A stretch of 50,931 nt of DNA from Candidatus Martarchaeota archaeon (GCA_023485545.1 JAMCZI010000032.1:1-50931); one strand, 5' to 3'. Shown: positions 38,248-47,818, counted from the first letter of the stretch. Notes: generated from the letters alone by a model not told the origin. Made by a program: numbers and translations.

Positions 38248-38541
38248 ATGATAAACGTTGGTCTGTATTATAGGGTGAAGCAGGGGCATGAGGCGGAATT
38301 CGAGAGCATGTTTGGCGATGTTATCGAGCATCTTAAGGGGGCTGCATCAGGCATCAGGGACGCAAAGCTCTACAAGCAAATAGGAGGGGAATCCGAATAC
38401 ATGATATATACGGAGTGGGAGAGCATGGAGTCCTTCAAGAAATTTGTACAAAGCAGTGAATTTCACAGCACAACACAGAAGGGAAGAGAGATAATAGATG
38501 GAATGCCGAAGCACAGGGTATTCAAGGAGGAGACTGCCTAA
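38248..38541 (+). CDS. Antibiotic biosynthesis monooxygenase (ABM) domain protein
   Basis: INVGLYYRVKQGHEAEFES ... YTEWESMESFKKFVQSSEF. Confidence 0.82.
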   Translation: MINVGLYYRVKQGHEAEFESMFGDVIEHLKGAASGIRDAKLYKQIGGESEYMIYTEWESMESFKKFVQSSEFHSTTQKGREIIDGMPKHRVFKEETA

Positions 38542-38857
38542 GGATCCCCAATGCCTTCCTGTACAGCTCGGCCGTTTTTTTGTAAACCGGTATGTAGACT
38601 TTGTCGAGAAGCTTATACTCGATAGCGTATATCAATGGTGCAGCAATCAGTACTGACGCCGAGAGCACTATTTCTATGCCAGTCCCGGAGATGCTTGCAA
38701 TTGCTGGCAATTTGATTAGGGAATGCCCGGCGAAGGTTATGCTCCCACTTCGCGCAGACTCGTAAAGATAATAGCGCGATGTCACGGAGCCCAGTGCCAA
38801 ATCTGCGAGGGCCAAGTCCGCTGCAGCCAGGCGCTTCAATGTTTTGCTTTGTGGCAT
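38522..38857 (-). CDS. Hypothetical protein
   Basis: ORF overlapping the ABM 3' end; one or more hydrophobic segments. Confidence 0.55.
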   Translation of the reverse strand: MPQSKTLKRLAAADLALADLALGSVTSRYYLYESARSGSITFAGHSLIKLPAIASISGTGIEIVLSASVLIAAPLIYAIEYKLLDKVYIPVYKKTAELYRKALGILRQSPP

Positions 38858-38904
38858 AGGTATAATCCGTGCTACGAGATATTTACATCTTTTGCGAGGG
38901 AGTC

Positions 38905-39966
38905 TTACACGTTTCCTCCGCTTATTATTGCTACGCTTTTCCCCCTCAGATGCGGCTTGAGCAAATCATAGGCGGCTATAGTTGCGGCAGAAGCGAGCTC
39001 TATAGTTATTCCATAATCCTCATTCATGCGTCTCTGCGCTTTGGCCATCGAAGCCTCGCTTACTGATACAGCTGTTCCTCCATTCAGCCTGAGCTGCTCT
39101 GCTGCCATGTCCCCGAATGTCGGGTACCCGACAGCTATAGCGTCTGCTGATGTCGCTGGAGCGATATAGCTGACTTTTCCGTTTAAATTGAATGACTTTG
39201 CGAACGGATTACACCGCTCTGACTGCACGGCTATGACTTTTGGCTGGCGCTTTATAGATCCTGCTGCCTCCATCTCATTGAGCGCCTTTAGAGTGCCGCT
39301 CAGCAGAGTCGCGTTCCCTACTGGAACTATTATGTTTGATACGTCCTTTGCGCTGCTTATTATTTCGTATGCGATTGTCTTCTGCCCTTCTTTCCTGTAG
39401 CAGTAATCTCCGGTTATGAAGGCGCCAGTCTTTGCGGAATATTTCAGCGCCTCTTTCTGCGCTCCGGTAAAGTCCCATTTGCCCCTGGTTATTACGGCGT
39501 CGTGCGTTGACCTTATCTCTTCTATCTTGTCCCTGTTCGCCTCCCTGCTCACAAAAATCCTTGATTTTATCCCGTAGAGCTTGGAGTAGTATGCGACAGA
39601 GTACGCCATGTTGCCTGTCGAGGCGCAGGCGACCTCGTCGAAACCATACTCCTTTGCCTTAGCAACCTCTATAATCGAGCCCCTGTCCTTGAATGAGTGC
39701 GTGGGATTCTCGGTTTCGAGCTTGTACAGGAGCTTTTTGTCCTCTGCATCTGTAAACATTTTCGTCATTCCGACTTCGTACCTCCTGTATTTTCCGTCAG
39801 GAAGCACACCAGAAAAATCCCAGAACGAACCTCTCATCTGAGATAGAACTTTCGGGGCAGATTTGTAGACTACTTCGAGGAAAGATCCGCAAGCGGTACA
39901 CACCTGGCTCTTGTGCGATGGCCCATACCTGTGGCCGCAGTTTGTGCAAACAAGATTGTACTTCAA
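38905..39966 (-). CDS. thrC: Threonine synthase
   Basis: LETENPTHSFKDRGSIIEVAKAKE; CASTGNMAYSVAYYSK; N-terminal CxxC zinc knuckle; GGTAA-N4-TTG start. Confidence 0.93.
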   Translation of the reverse strand: MKYNLVCTNCGHRYGPSHKSQVCTACGSFLEVVYKSAPKVLSQMRGSFWDFSGVLPDGKYRRYEVGMTKMFTDAEDKKLLYKLETENPTHSFKDRGSIIEVAKAKEYGFDEVACASTGNMAYSVAYYSKLYGIKSRIFVSREANRDKIEEIRSTHDAVITRGKWDFTGAQKEALKYSAKTGAFITGDYCYRKEGQKTIAYEIISSAKDVSNIIVPVGNATLLSGTLKALNEMEAAGSIKRQPKVIAVQSERCNPFAKSFNLNGKVSYIAPATSADAIAVGYPTFGDMAAEQLRLNGGTAVSVSEASMAKAQRRMNEDYGITIELASAATIAAYDLLKPHLRGKSVAIISGGNV

Positions 39967-39970
39967 TGCA

Positions 39971-41119
39971 TTACCTTTGCTCAATGGGCACATATTTGAG
40001 GTCCAGCGGCCCTTTATAGTAATCAAGCGGGCGTATCAGCCTGTTGTTGTTCCAGTATTCCAGCATGTGGGCACACCATCCAGGCATCCTGCTCACCGCG
40101 AACAGCGGCGTGAATATCTCTATCGGTATGCCTATGTGCCTGTACACTGGACCGCTGAAGAAATCTACGTTCGGCCATATATTATGCGATTTGCCAAGCC
40201 GCTCGACCATAATCTTTTCTGCAGCAAGAGCTATGCCGGAGAGGTTCTGGACTTCTTCGGTAGAATCGGACTGGAGCTTCATCAGGTATTTCTTTATTAT
40301 CCTTGCCCTTGGGTCGTATGTCTTGTACACCCTGTGGCCGAAGCCCATCACGCGCTCCTTGCTTGACAGTATGCCGTTTATGTAGCTCTCGGTATTCTCT
40401 GGCTTGCCTATGTCGTACAGCATCTTCAGGGCACGCTCGTCCGCGCCTCCGTGGAGAGGCCCCTTGAGCGTGCCTATACCGGATACCACTGCGGAATACA
40501 AGTCGGATAGGGTTGCCCCAGTGACTATAGTAGAGAACGTGGAGGCGTTAGAGCTATGCTCCGCATGCAGCACCATCATCAGATCCAGCATCTTCGCCTT
40601 TTCGGGCTCGGGCTTCTCTCCCTGAAGCATGTAAAGGAAGTTTTCTGCATGACCAAGCGCCTTGTCAGGTTCGACGTATTTCGCGCCTATAGAAAACCTT
40701 CCTATCGCCGCCACTATGCTTCCTGTCTTCGCAATTAGCCTTGCCGATTTGCGAAAATTTGCTTCAGGCGCCGCATCATCCGCCTCCTTGTCGAGCGACG
40801 CTTCCATCGACACGGCAGTGCGCAGGATATGCATTGCATGGCTTTTCCCAGCTACAGATTTAATGTATTCTAGAACCTGGGGCTCGATGTTCCTGTTTGA
40901 GGCAAGCAACGAGGAAAACGACTCAAACTCTGGTTTTGTGGGGAGCTTTCCGTAAAGGAGCAGGTAGGAAACCTCCTCGAAACTGGAATGCTCGGCAAGA
41001 GTTTCTATTGGGTAGCCCCTATAGTAGAGCTTGCCTTCGGTCCCGTCGACCTTGCATATCATGCTCTCGGCAAAATAGACCCCTTCAAGACCTAGGTTTA
41101 TGCTTTCTTGCTCAGCCAT
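39971..41119 (-). CDS. gltA: Citrate synthase
   Basis: LYYRGYPIETLAEHSSFEEVSYLLLYGKLP; LKGPLHGGADERALKML; VMGFGHRVYKTYDPRA. Confidence 0.96.
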   Translation of the reverse strand: MAEQESINLGLEGVYFAESMICKVDGTEGKLYYRGYPIETLAEHSSFEEVSYLLLYGKLPTKPEFESFSSLLASNRNIEPQVLEYIKSVAGKSHAMHILRTAVSMEASLDKEADDAAPEANFRKSARLIAKTGSIVAAIGRFSIGAKYVEPDKALGHAENFLYMLQGEKPEPEKAKMLDLMMVLHAEHSSNASTFSTIVTGATLSDLYSAVVSGIGTLKGPLHGGADERALKMLYDIGKPENTESYINGILSSKERVMGFGHRVYKTYDPRARIIKKYLMKLQSDSTEEVQNLSGIALAAEKIMVERLGKSHNIWPNVDFFSGPVYRHIGIPIEIFTPLFAVSRMPGWCAHMLEYWNNNRLIRPLDYYKGPLDLKYVPIEQR

Positions 41120-41224
41120 TCTACCACTGGATTAACTTTGATTGAAAATACTTATAGCTTATCGTGATATGCTTTGCGCGCTTACGGTTAATTATATCTT
41201 TTTAACGCTAAATTTAATGATGCG

Positions 41225-42550
41225 ATGGAGAAAGTTTATGACTTGATTATTGTTGGAGGGGGAATAACAGGATCAGCACTGCTATTTGCCGCAAGCAGGT
41301 ACACAGGCATAAAAAACATATTGCTGCTTGAGAAATACGACAAGCTCGCAACTCTGAACTCGAGCGCAAGAAGCAACTCCCAAACCCTTCATGTAGGGGA
41401 CGTAGAAACTAATTATACACCAGAAAAGGCGCTGAAAGTCAAGCAGGAGGCAACCTTCCTCCTCAACTACACAAGGAAGTTCGTGGAAGACTACGAAAAG
41501 GAGAAGGTCATACAGCAATGTCAGAAGATGGTGCTTGGGGTCGGCGACGAGGAGGCTGAGTCGCTCGAGAAGACGTATGAGAGCATAAGTTCCAGCTACC
41601 CCGGGCTTAAGGTTATAGGCAGGAAGGAGCTTGAGGCACTTGAACCAAGGACCATTAAGGGAAGGCCGAAGGATGAGAAGGTGAGCGCCCTGCTATCCGA
41701 CATGGGGTACATGCTCAACTTCGGCAACGTTGCTGAAACATTCCTGAAGAATGCACTAACCTCAAAGGGAAAGAGAATAGAGGTAAAGTTCAACAGCCCA
41801 GTTACAAAGGTTGAGAGGGGCGACGACTATTACAGGGTGTACACACGCGGCGGTGTCTTCAAGGCTTCGTTCGTGGCGTTTGAAGCCGGAACGTACAGCC
41901 TTTACTTCGCAAAAAAGCTTGGCTACGACAAGGGCCTTTCCATACTAGCGATAGGGGGTGGATATTATTTTTCGAAGAGGCTGCTCAATGGTAAGGTTTA
42001 TAGGGTGCAGCACGGAGGCATACCATTCGCCGCAATACACGCTGACCCGGACATAACCAACCCTGATGTGATAAGATATGGACCGACAGTAACGCTTGAG
42101 GTTGAGCTGGAAAAGGGCCATCCGGAGACCATACCTGATTACATAAAGACCTTCAATACTGACGCGAAGAATATTGCAGCAATAAACAGGATACTGATGA
42201 ATGAGGACATAAAGCGCATAATAGACAGCAACATGGCGTACTCTCTTCCAGTAGTGGGGAAGCACAGGTTCGTGGACAATGAGGCTAAAAAAATAATACC
42301 AAACATAAAATATGATGACATATGGATAGACAGGGCAACAGGAGGCATAAGGCCGCAGATAGTTGATGAGAACAAAGGAGCGCTTGTACTTGGGGAGGCA
42401 AAGCTTCAGAAAGAAGGAATGATATTCAACATAACGCCTTCGCCTGGCGCCAGTTCATGCTTAGGAAGCGCGCTTGACGACATCGCTTACATAAGCAAGT
42501 ACATAGACGCCAAATTCGACAGGGAAGCGTTCATGGCAGAGCTTGGGTGA
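41225..42550 (+). CDS. mqo: Malate:quinone oxidoreductase-like FAD enzyme
   Basis: DLIIVGGGITGSALLFAASRY; LEPRTIKGRPKDEKVSALLSDMGYMLNFG; ITPSPGASSCLGSALDD. Confidence 0.88.
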   Translation: MEKVYDLIIVGGGITGSALLFAASRYTGIKNILLLEKYDKLATLNSSARSNSQTLHVGDVETNYTPEKALKVKQEATFLLNYTRKFVEDYEKEKVIQQCQKMVLGVGDEEAESLEKTYESISSSYPGLKVIGRKELEALEPRTIKGRPKDEKVSALLSDMGYMLNFGNVAETFLKNALTSKGKRIEVKFNSPVTKVERGDDYYRVYTRGGVFKASFVAFEAGTYSLYFAKKLGYDKGLSILAIGGGYYFSKRLLNGKVYRVQHGGIPFAAIHADPDITNPDVIRYGPTVTLEVELEKGHPETIPDYIKTFNTDAKNIAAINRILMNEDIKRIIDSNMAYSLPVVGKHRFVDNEAKKIIPNIKYDDIWIDRATGGIRPQIVDENKGALVLGEAKLQKEGMIFNITPSPGASSCLGSALDDIAYISKYIDAKFDREAFMAELG

Positions 42551-42554
42551 TGGA

Positions 42555-43277
42555 TTGTACACCGTAGTATTGAAGGTCGGAGGCGCTGCGGTGAGCAACA
42601 AGGTCACTGGCGAGTACTTTGGAGAGGAAGTAGCGAGAAGGCTAGTTCGTGAATTAAGGAGGGACATAAGATTTGTAATAGTGCAGGGCGCTGGGTACAT
42701 AGGTCATCAGATAGCTATAGAGAGGAGGATAAGCAGGCTGAACGGCAACCAGGAGGCCTGGGCTTACCTCAGGTACAAGATAGCAGAATCAGCAATGGTA
42801 ACGCTGCGCGAACTTGTCTCAAACCAATTTCCAGCAATATACCTGCCAGTGAACACGATGGTACGAACGCGCGATGGAAAGATATACAAGTCGGATTACA
42901 GCGCGATTGTTGAATATCTTGATAGGGGTTTCATCCCTTTCACGCACTCCGACGGACCGATAGACACAGAAAGAGGGTTGTCAGTGCTTTCTGGCGATGC
43001 GATAGTGTCTGACATTGCGCGCAGCATAGGGGCAAGGATGGCTGTATACTGCAGCGACATAGACGGGATCGAAATGGAAGATGGAAGTGTTGTGAGCAGG
43101 ATAGACAATTTAGATCCTACTGGAATCAGGTTCCGTAAATCCGGAGCAGATGTGTCTGGAGGAATTGCGAACAAGATTGCCGAGGCTCATGCGTCAGGGG
43201 TAGAATCCTACATAGCGAATCTCAGGCGGGACGGAGCGCTTTCTGAAATTTTGAGCAGGATAAGCGCAAACGAATAG
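42555..43277 (+). CDS. Amino acid kinase fold protein, probable isopentenyl phosphate kinase
   Basis: YTVVLKVGGAAVSNK; FVIVQGAGYIGHQIA; LSGDAIVSDIARSIGARMAVYCSDIDGI; GGTGA-tgga-TTG start. Confidence 0.75.
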   Translation: MYTVVLKVGGAAVSNKVTGEYFGEEVARRLVRELRRDIRFVIVQGAGYIGHQIAIERRISRLNGNQEAWAYLRYKIAESAMVTLRELVSNQFPAIYLPVNTMVRTRDGKIYKSDYSAIVEYLDRGFIPFTHSDGPIDTERGLSVLSGDAIVSDIARSIGARMAVYCSDIDGIEMEDGSVVSRIDNLDPTGIRFRKSGADVSGGIANKIAEAHASGVESYIANLRRDGALSEILSRISANE

Positions 43278-43312
43278 GATATATATCTGGATTCGCGCAT
43301 TATATTCTGATC

Positions 43313-44365
43313 TTGATGCCGTTTAAAGCAGTAGATGGGGAGAGCGTCGACAGGGACAAGACAGAGCTGTTGAGGCAAAATGAGGGCATGGGAGAGATAG
43401 CCGAAGCATTTGACATAATAGGTCCTCCAAGAATGCTCATGATAAAGCACTTCGATTCGATATTGTCTGACAACCCATCGGATTCAAGAACAAAGGGATT
43501 CATACGGGTTTTATCGGAAGGCGACTTCACGAATGAAGAGTACATAGCCGCAAAGAAGGCTTTTATGATACTTAAGGACATGAAGCACGGGAACGTCCAT
43601 TACAGGCATGATGACTTCTTATCGGTCTCGAGCTCGTACGCTGACATGGAGGAGGATTACATAGTGTGCAAGGGCGACATTGAGGCGGAGTTCGGAGAGG
43701 AAATAGAGAGATACATAAGAGACGGGGTGTACTGCGAAGGAAAAGTCTACATGTTCGATGGGTTCAAAGATATTGAGGTGAGGGGGCTTGAACGCGACAT
43801 GCAGGGTGCCGGATCCTATTATGGTAATGTCAAAGACACGGTCTTTTACGTCTACGACTCTTCCAAAATGCGTGTGCGAGAGGTTCACGGATCGCTCTTC
43901 GGGGAGTATTATGACGAATCGGGGAACAGGGCATTTGTAGTCGAGGACGGCGAAAAAGTTGTTGCGATAGTAAATTTCAACGTGTCGAGAAGGCTGGGGA
44001 AGATGGAACTGGAGAGGATTGCGGACATTACGAAGTCGAAGGCCGAAAAGATTTATGAAATGTTCGACAGCAGCTATGAAGGTGATGCTGATAGCCAGAA
44101 CAGGGGTTATGTGAAGATTGCGATGGGCAAAAACAATGTTGACGACTATCAGGGAAGACCATTGGTGGTGATAGGGACGCTGAGGGAAGGCAGCAGGTTC
44201 ATGCTTATAACTTCAAACAGCAGGACATGGGAAGCCTACCTTGACGATTATCCAGTGTCTTTTTCGATAGAAAACTATCCCGGATTTACGGAACCTGATG
44301 ACGGGGTTTATGAAATCAAAAGCTCTTCCTTCCAAAAAATTACGGACAACAGCTCGCTCGAATGA
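43313..44365 (+). CDS. Hypothetical protein, possibly lineage-specific
   Basis: Long ORF; no family recognised. Confidence 0.65.
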   Translation: MMPFKAVDGESVDRDKTELLRQNEGMGEIAEAFDIIGPPRMLMIKHFDSILSDNPSDSRTKGFIRVLSEGDFTNEEYIAAKKAFMILKDMKHGNVHYRHDDFLSVSSSYADMEEDYIVCKGDIEAEFGEEIERYIRDGVYCEGKVYMFDGFKDIEVRGLERDMQGAGSYYGNVKDTVFYVYDSSKMRVREVHGSLFGEYYDESGNRAFVVEDGEKVVAIVNFNVSRRLGKMELERIADITKSKAEKIYEMFDSSYEGDADSQNRGYVKIAMGKNNVDDYQGRPLVVIGTLREGSRFMLITSNSRTWEAYLDDYPVSFSIENYPGFTEPDDGVYEIKSSSFQKITDNSSLE

Positions 44366-44435
44366 ACGACGGTGCGATATTTTACGTGCCGGGCTGTAAA
44401 GAGCGCACAGTCATTTGCTTGCCAAAAGCATAAAA

Positions 44436-44457
44436 GGCGGCAAAGCCGCCTTGTTTT
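44436..44457 (+). terminator. GC-rich hairpin terminator
   Basis: GGCGGC-aaa-GCCGCC followed by TTGTTTT. Confidence 0.65.
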
Positions 44458-44470
44458 CCAGGTGTGCCGG

Positions 44471-44500
44471 ATTTCTCCGGCAATTATATTTCTCCGGCAA
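44471..44500. repeat. Two 13-nt direct repeats ATTTCTCCGGCAA
   Basis: 44471-44483 and 44488-44500, just upstream of a TATA-like aaatatttaaat. Confidence 0.7.
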
Positions 44501-44638
44501 AATATTTAAATCTTTTCTTTAGTTACATATTTGTGTAGTAAAGTATAAATAATTTCTTAGAGTAAAATACATGGAAAATGCGTGCCGACGCTCTATAAAA
44601 CGGATGTGGCTTGGCCGACTTGTTTTCCAGGTGGTACA

Positions 44639-46663
44639 ATGGGAGAAAGAAAAGAAAGAGAGTTAGCGGAAGCAGGGCTTGACAAAGCTCTAAGAAGCAT
44701 TGTAAAAGAGGAATGCACGAAGGCATATCTCAATGACGAAATCGCTAATGGGGTTGTTTCGCAAGTTGCGGGGCACATCAAAAGCGTATTGCGTGCATTT
44801 GAGGTCGCCAGGCAATATGCAAATAAGGGGCTCGGAAAGAGATACACATTTGAGGTAAAGGTTGACGCCTCAGGGGTGCACGAGTCCAGCCTGGCGCACG
44901 ACGAAGCAGGGATGGGTCCTCTCCCACCCCACCGGATTAATATTTTTGCCCTTTTAAGGGCCCTGAAGGAAATTGCCTCTAGGCCTCTCAGAAAAATATT
45001 GGCGAGGCGCAATCTAATTGTACTTGGACGCCGGCTTTACAGGTTGACACCTTCTCATTCGTCTACCGTAAGAATAAGCAGGGCTTCTCTTCAGTATTCG
45101 GGGGAAAACGGATGGAAATGGACAAAGGCAAGGGGGCGACTGGCACTTGACGCGGCGCAGTCTGCAAACAGGCACATTGTGATCGTTGGCTCGTCAGGCT
45201 ACGGAAAAAGCACAATGCTCGAGACAATAGCCGGCGGGATATGTGGTTTAGGCGTTCCTATAGTGATGTTCGACGCACATGGTGAACATCGTAGCATGAT
45301 ATCCTCGCTTGGGGGCAGGGCGCACGACTCTTCGATTTCAGGCATAAACATCTTATCGCTTGATGGGACTTCGGAGAAGACTAGGGCGAGGGAGGTTTCC
45401 TATGCGATAGCCAGGACGTACTCCCTCGGATATCTGCAAAGACTTAAGCTGAACCAGTGCATATTGTATACATACAGGAAGTTCAGAGGAGCGGGAAGAG
45501 AGCCAGCAATCAGAGACCTGATCGCAGAGATAAACATATTCATAAGAAGGTCGAGATCAGCAGCCGAGAAGAACAGGCTCTACCAGATAAAGGACAGGGT
45601 AGAGGAACTTGATTATGGCACATTTTCAGAGGATGTATTCTCCATAAAGGAAGTTTTCAGCAGCGTGAATTCCTTCGATCTGTCGCGCATATATGGAGCC
45701 GACGCTAAAATGCTCTACATTGAGGAGCTGCTCAAGAGGCTCTATTCAAGGATGCCTGAGGCTAAAGCCGGAAGCATGCCGCGAATGTACATAATGATAG
45801 ACGAGGGCAGATCGATGATAGAGAACTCAGGGGCTTCGGCGGAAATAGTCAACAGCATCATGGAGGAGGGAAGGAAATTTGGGTATGCAGTGGTGCTGGT
45901 GGCACACAACGCTTCGGAGCTCAGCAAGCAAATCATAAGCAATGCAGGCACTCTGATAGCTTTCAGGTCAAAGGAGCCGTCGGACCTGAATTACATAGCC
46001 AACATAGTTTCAGGTGGGATGCAGAATATGCAGGAGGTTAAGAGCATGATGGCAAGGCTTGACGTGGGCCAGGCTATTGTGGCTGGCGGCTCGATTGGAA
46101 CACCTACTGTGATAGGGGTGCACAGGCGCCGTTACACGCAAGAACATGGAAAGGGCTGGCAGGATTCTTTATATGAAAAGCTTGCCGTGCCTGTGCTTCT
46201 GAAGGACGTAGTTGTGGAGGACGACATGCAGCTTAGCCGCGCTCTATATTCATTGCTGAATTCAGGAAAGGCAGAAATGTTCGATTTCAAGCTTAACGGG
46301 GCGAATGAGAGGTGGGTGATGCGGAAGAGCAATCAGAGTGCAGAACACGCAGTGATGGTGAAAAAGATAGCTGAGAGCGCATCGTCGTCAGGACTCTGGT
46401 GCCGTATATACAACAACTCTAAAGGACCAGACCTGGTAGTCTATCTGGGAGGCAAAAAGATAGCTATAGAGTATGAAACTGGGAGGAAGGCCATAGAAGA
46501 TAGTGTGAGGATGATAGCGTCTCGAAATCGAAGTTTTTCCAGGACGATAGTAGTTGTGAACGATTCACACGTAAATGAATACAAGAACGCTTTGCTTGAT
46601 GGTACGCTGGTTGTCGGTGCATCTGAAGCAATGCGTACCGGAATTAAGGAGTTGCTGGCTTAA
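44639..46663 (+). CDS. HerA/VirB4-like (DUF87) ATPase with C-terminal PD-(D/E)XK-like domain
   Basis: HIVIVGSSGYGKSTMLETIAGG (Walker A); PRMYIMIDEGRSMIE (Walker B); C-terminal GPDLVVYLGGKKIAIEYETGRK; GGTGG-N4-ATG start. Confidence 0.82.
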   Translation: MGERKERELAEAGLDKALRSIVKEECTKAYLNDEIANGVVSQVAGHIKSVLRAFEVARQYANKGLGKRYTFEVKVDASGVHESSLAHDEAGMGPLPPHRINIFALLRALKEIASRPLRKILARRNLIVLGRRLYRLTPSHSSTVRISRASLQYSGENGWKWTKARGRLALDAAQSANRHIVIVGSSGYGKSTMLETIAGGICGLGVPIVMFDAHGEHRSMISSLGGRAHDSSISGINILSLDGTSEKTRAREVSYAIARTYSLGYLQRLKLNQCILYTYRKFRGAGREPAIRDLIAEINIFIRRSRSAAEKNRLYQIKDRVEELDYGTFSEDVFSIKEVFSSVNSFDLSRIYGADAKMLYIEELLKRLYSRMPEAKAGSMPRMYIMIDEGRSMIENSGASAEIVNSIMEEGRKFGYAVVLVAHNASELSKQIISNAGTLIAFRSKEPSDLNYIANIVSGGMQNMQEVKSMMARLDVGQAIVAGGSIGTPTVIGVHRRRYTQEHGKGWQDSLYEKLAVPVLLKDVVVEDDMQLSRALYSLLNSGKAEMFDFKLNGANERWVMRKSNQSAEHAVMVKKIAESASSSGLWCRIYNNSKGPDLVVYLGGKKIAIEYETGRKAIEDSVRMIASRNRSFSRTIVVVNDSHVNEYKNALLDGTLVVGASEAMRTGIKELLA

Positions 46664-47515
46664 TCACCTGTTTTCCAGAAAATCAGCAAATTCCGTCATC
46701 TTCAAATAATTCCATACAGTAATTGAGGCGAACCGCTGGTAATACTCTTCCATGTGCGGCAGAAGCCGTTCCGAAATTGCAGCCCTGCCTGGATAGGCAG
46801 TTGCGCTTTCCTTCATATAATCAGAGATCGGCTTCCTGCCTGAAAGGTGCATACCCTCGGAAAGCATCCCATTCGGAGCAAAATAATCGAGAAGCGCATC
46901 GGCGAAGGCAGAGGCCTCCACAGATTTCTGCTTGAGGAAGCCGCCCTGTAATATGCGGTTGCGTATAAGGGTGCGTAGGACCACACCTATGGCAAGCGCG
47001 GGCTCCTCCTTTATCCTGTGATTTATCGTAAGGGATATTGCAGTCTCGCCAGCATTGTAGTAAAGCATGTTGCACGAAAGCCTCCCGTGTATGTTCTCGG
47101 TCAGTACGATGACAAGGGTCTTGGGCAGGTCTATGTCGAAAATCTTGTGCACCACAGGCTCAAACAGCGCTGCGGACTTGTAGGTGCGGATAAATGATTT
47201 CTTAAATGAGCGAAAAGTGCCGCTATGCCTGCTCATCATTGGTATGGATGCCCTATCAACAAGTTTTTTTGCTTCTTTTGACTTGAGAGATTCTATCTGC
47301 TTCTGGTTGTCGTGCACGACTGCGCTGTAGAATGCTTCCCTATCCTTCCCCAACCGGTGTATCGCATGTGCGGCGAGCGTAGACCTGTAGAAATCCTTGC
47401 CGTAGAGCATTGGATATAGCTTCATTATTTCAGGCATCGAGCTAGAGACGAAGAAAGACTCGTTTATGTATGCGAGCTTGCGTATCGTATTGCCTGTAGA
47501 AAATTTTATTCTCAC
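46664..47515 (-). CDS. Hypothetical protein
   Basis: Long ORF abutting acylphosphatase; no family recognised. Confidence 0.65.
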   Translation of the reverse strand: MRIKFSTGNTIRKLAYINESFFVSSSMPEIMKLYPMLYGKDFYRSTLAAHAIHRLGKDREAFYSAVVHDNQKQIESLKSKEAKKLVDRASIPMMSRHSGTFRSFKKSFIRTYKSAALFEPVVHKIFDIDLPKTLVIVLTENIHGRLSCNMLYYNAGETAISLTINHRIKEEPALAIGVVLRTLIRNRILQGGFLKQKSVEASAFADALLDYFAPNGMLSEGMHLSGRKPISDYMKESATAYPGRAAISERLLPHMEEYYQRFASITVWNYLKMTEFADFLENR

Positions 47516-47818
47516 TTACCACACCGTTTCAAACTTAGATGGAGAGCTGTTGTCGATAGGCGCGAGGGTTTTTTCTATGCTAAAAACTGAGGGCCCGCCG
47601 TCATATGAGACGTTTATCTCTTCCATGAAAAGCTCAAGATCTGCAGCCGTGCCAAAGGCCTTTACCTCTACGCTTCCGTCTTCGAGATTCTTCACATAGC
47701 CGAGTATACCGTGCTTCTTCGCTATAGAGGCTACGAGTGCCCTGTACCCCACCCCCTGAACTACGCCGTGCACTCTAAGCAGGAAGCAGGACTTGGGCCT
47801 AGAATCGTTGTTGGCCAT
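47516..47818 (-). CDS. acyP: Acylphosphatase
   Basis: CFLLRVHGVVQGVGYRALVASIAKKHGILGYVKNLEDGSVEVKAFG. Confidence 0.95.
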   Translation of the reverse strand: MANNDSRPKSCFLLRVHGVVQGVGYRALVASIAKKHGILGYVKNLEDGSVEVKAFGTAADLELFMEEINVSYDGGPSVFSIEKTLAPIDNSSPSKFETVW

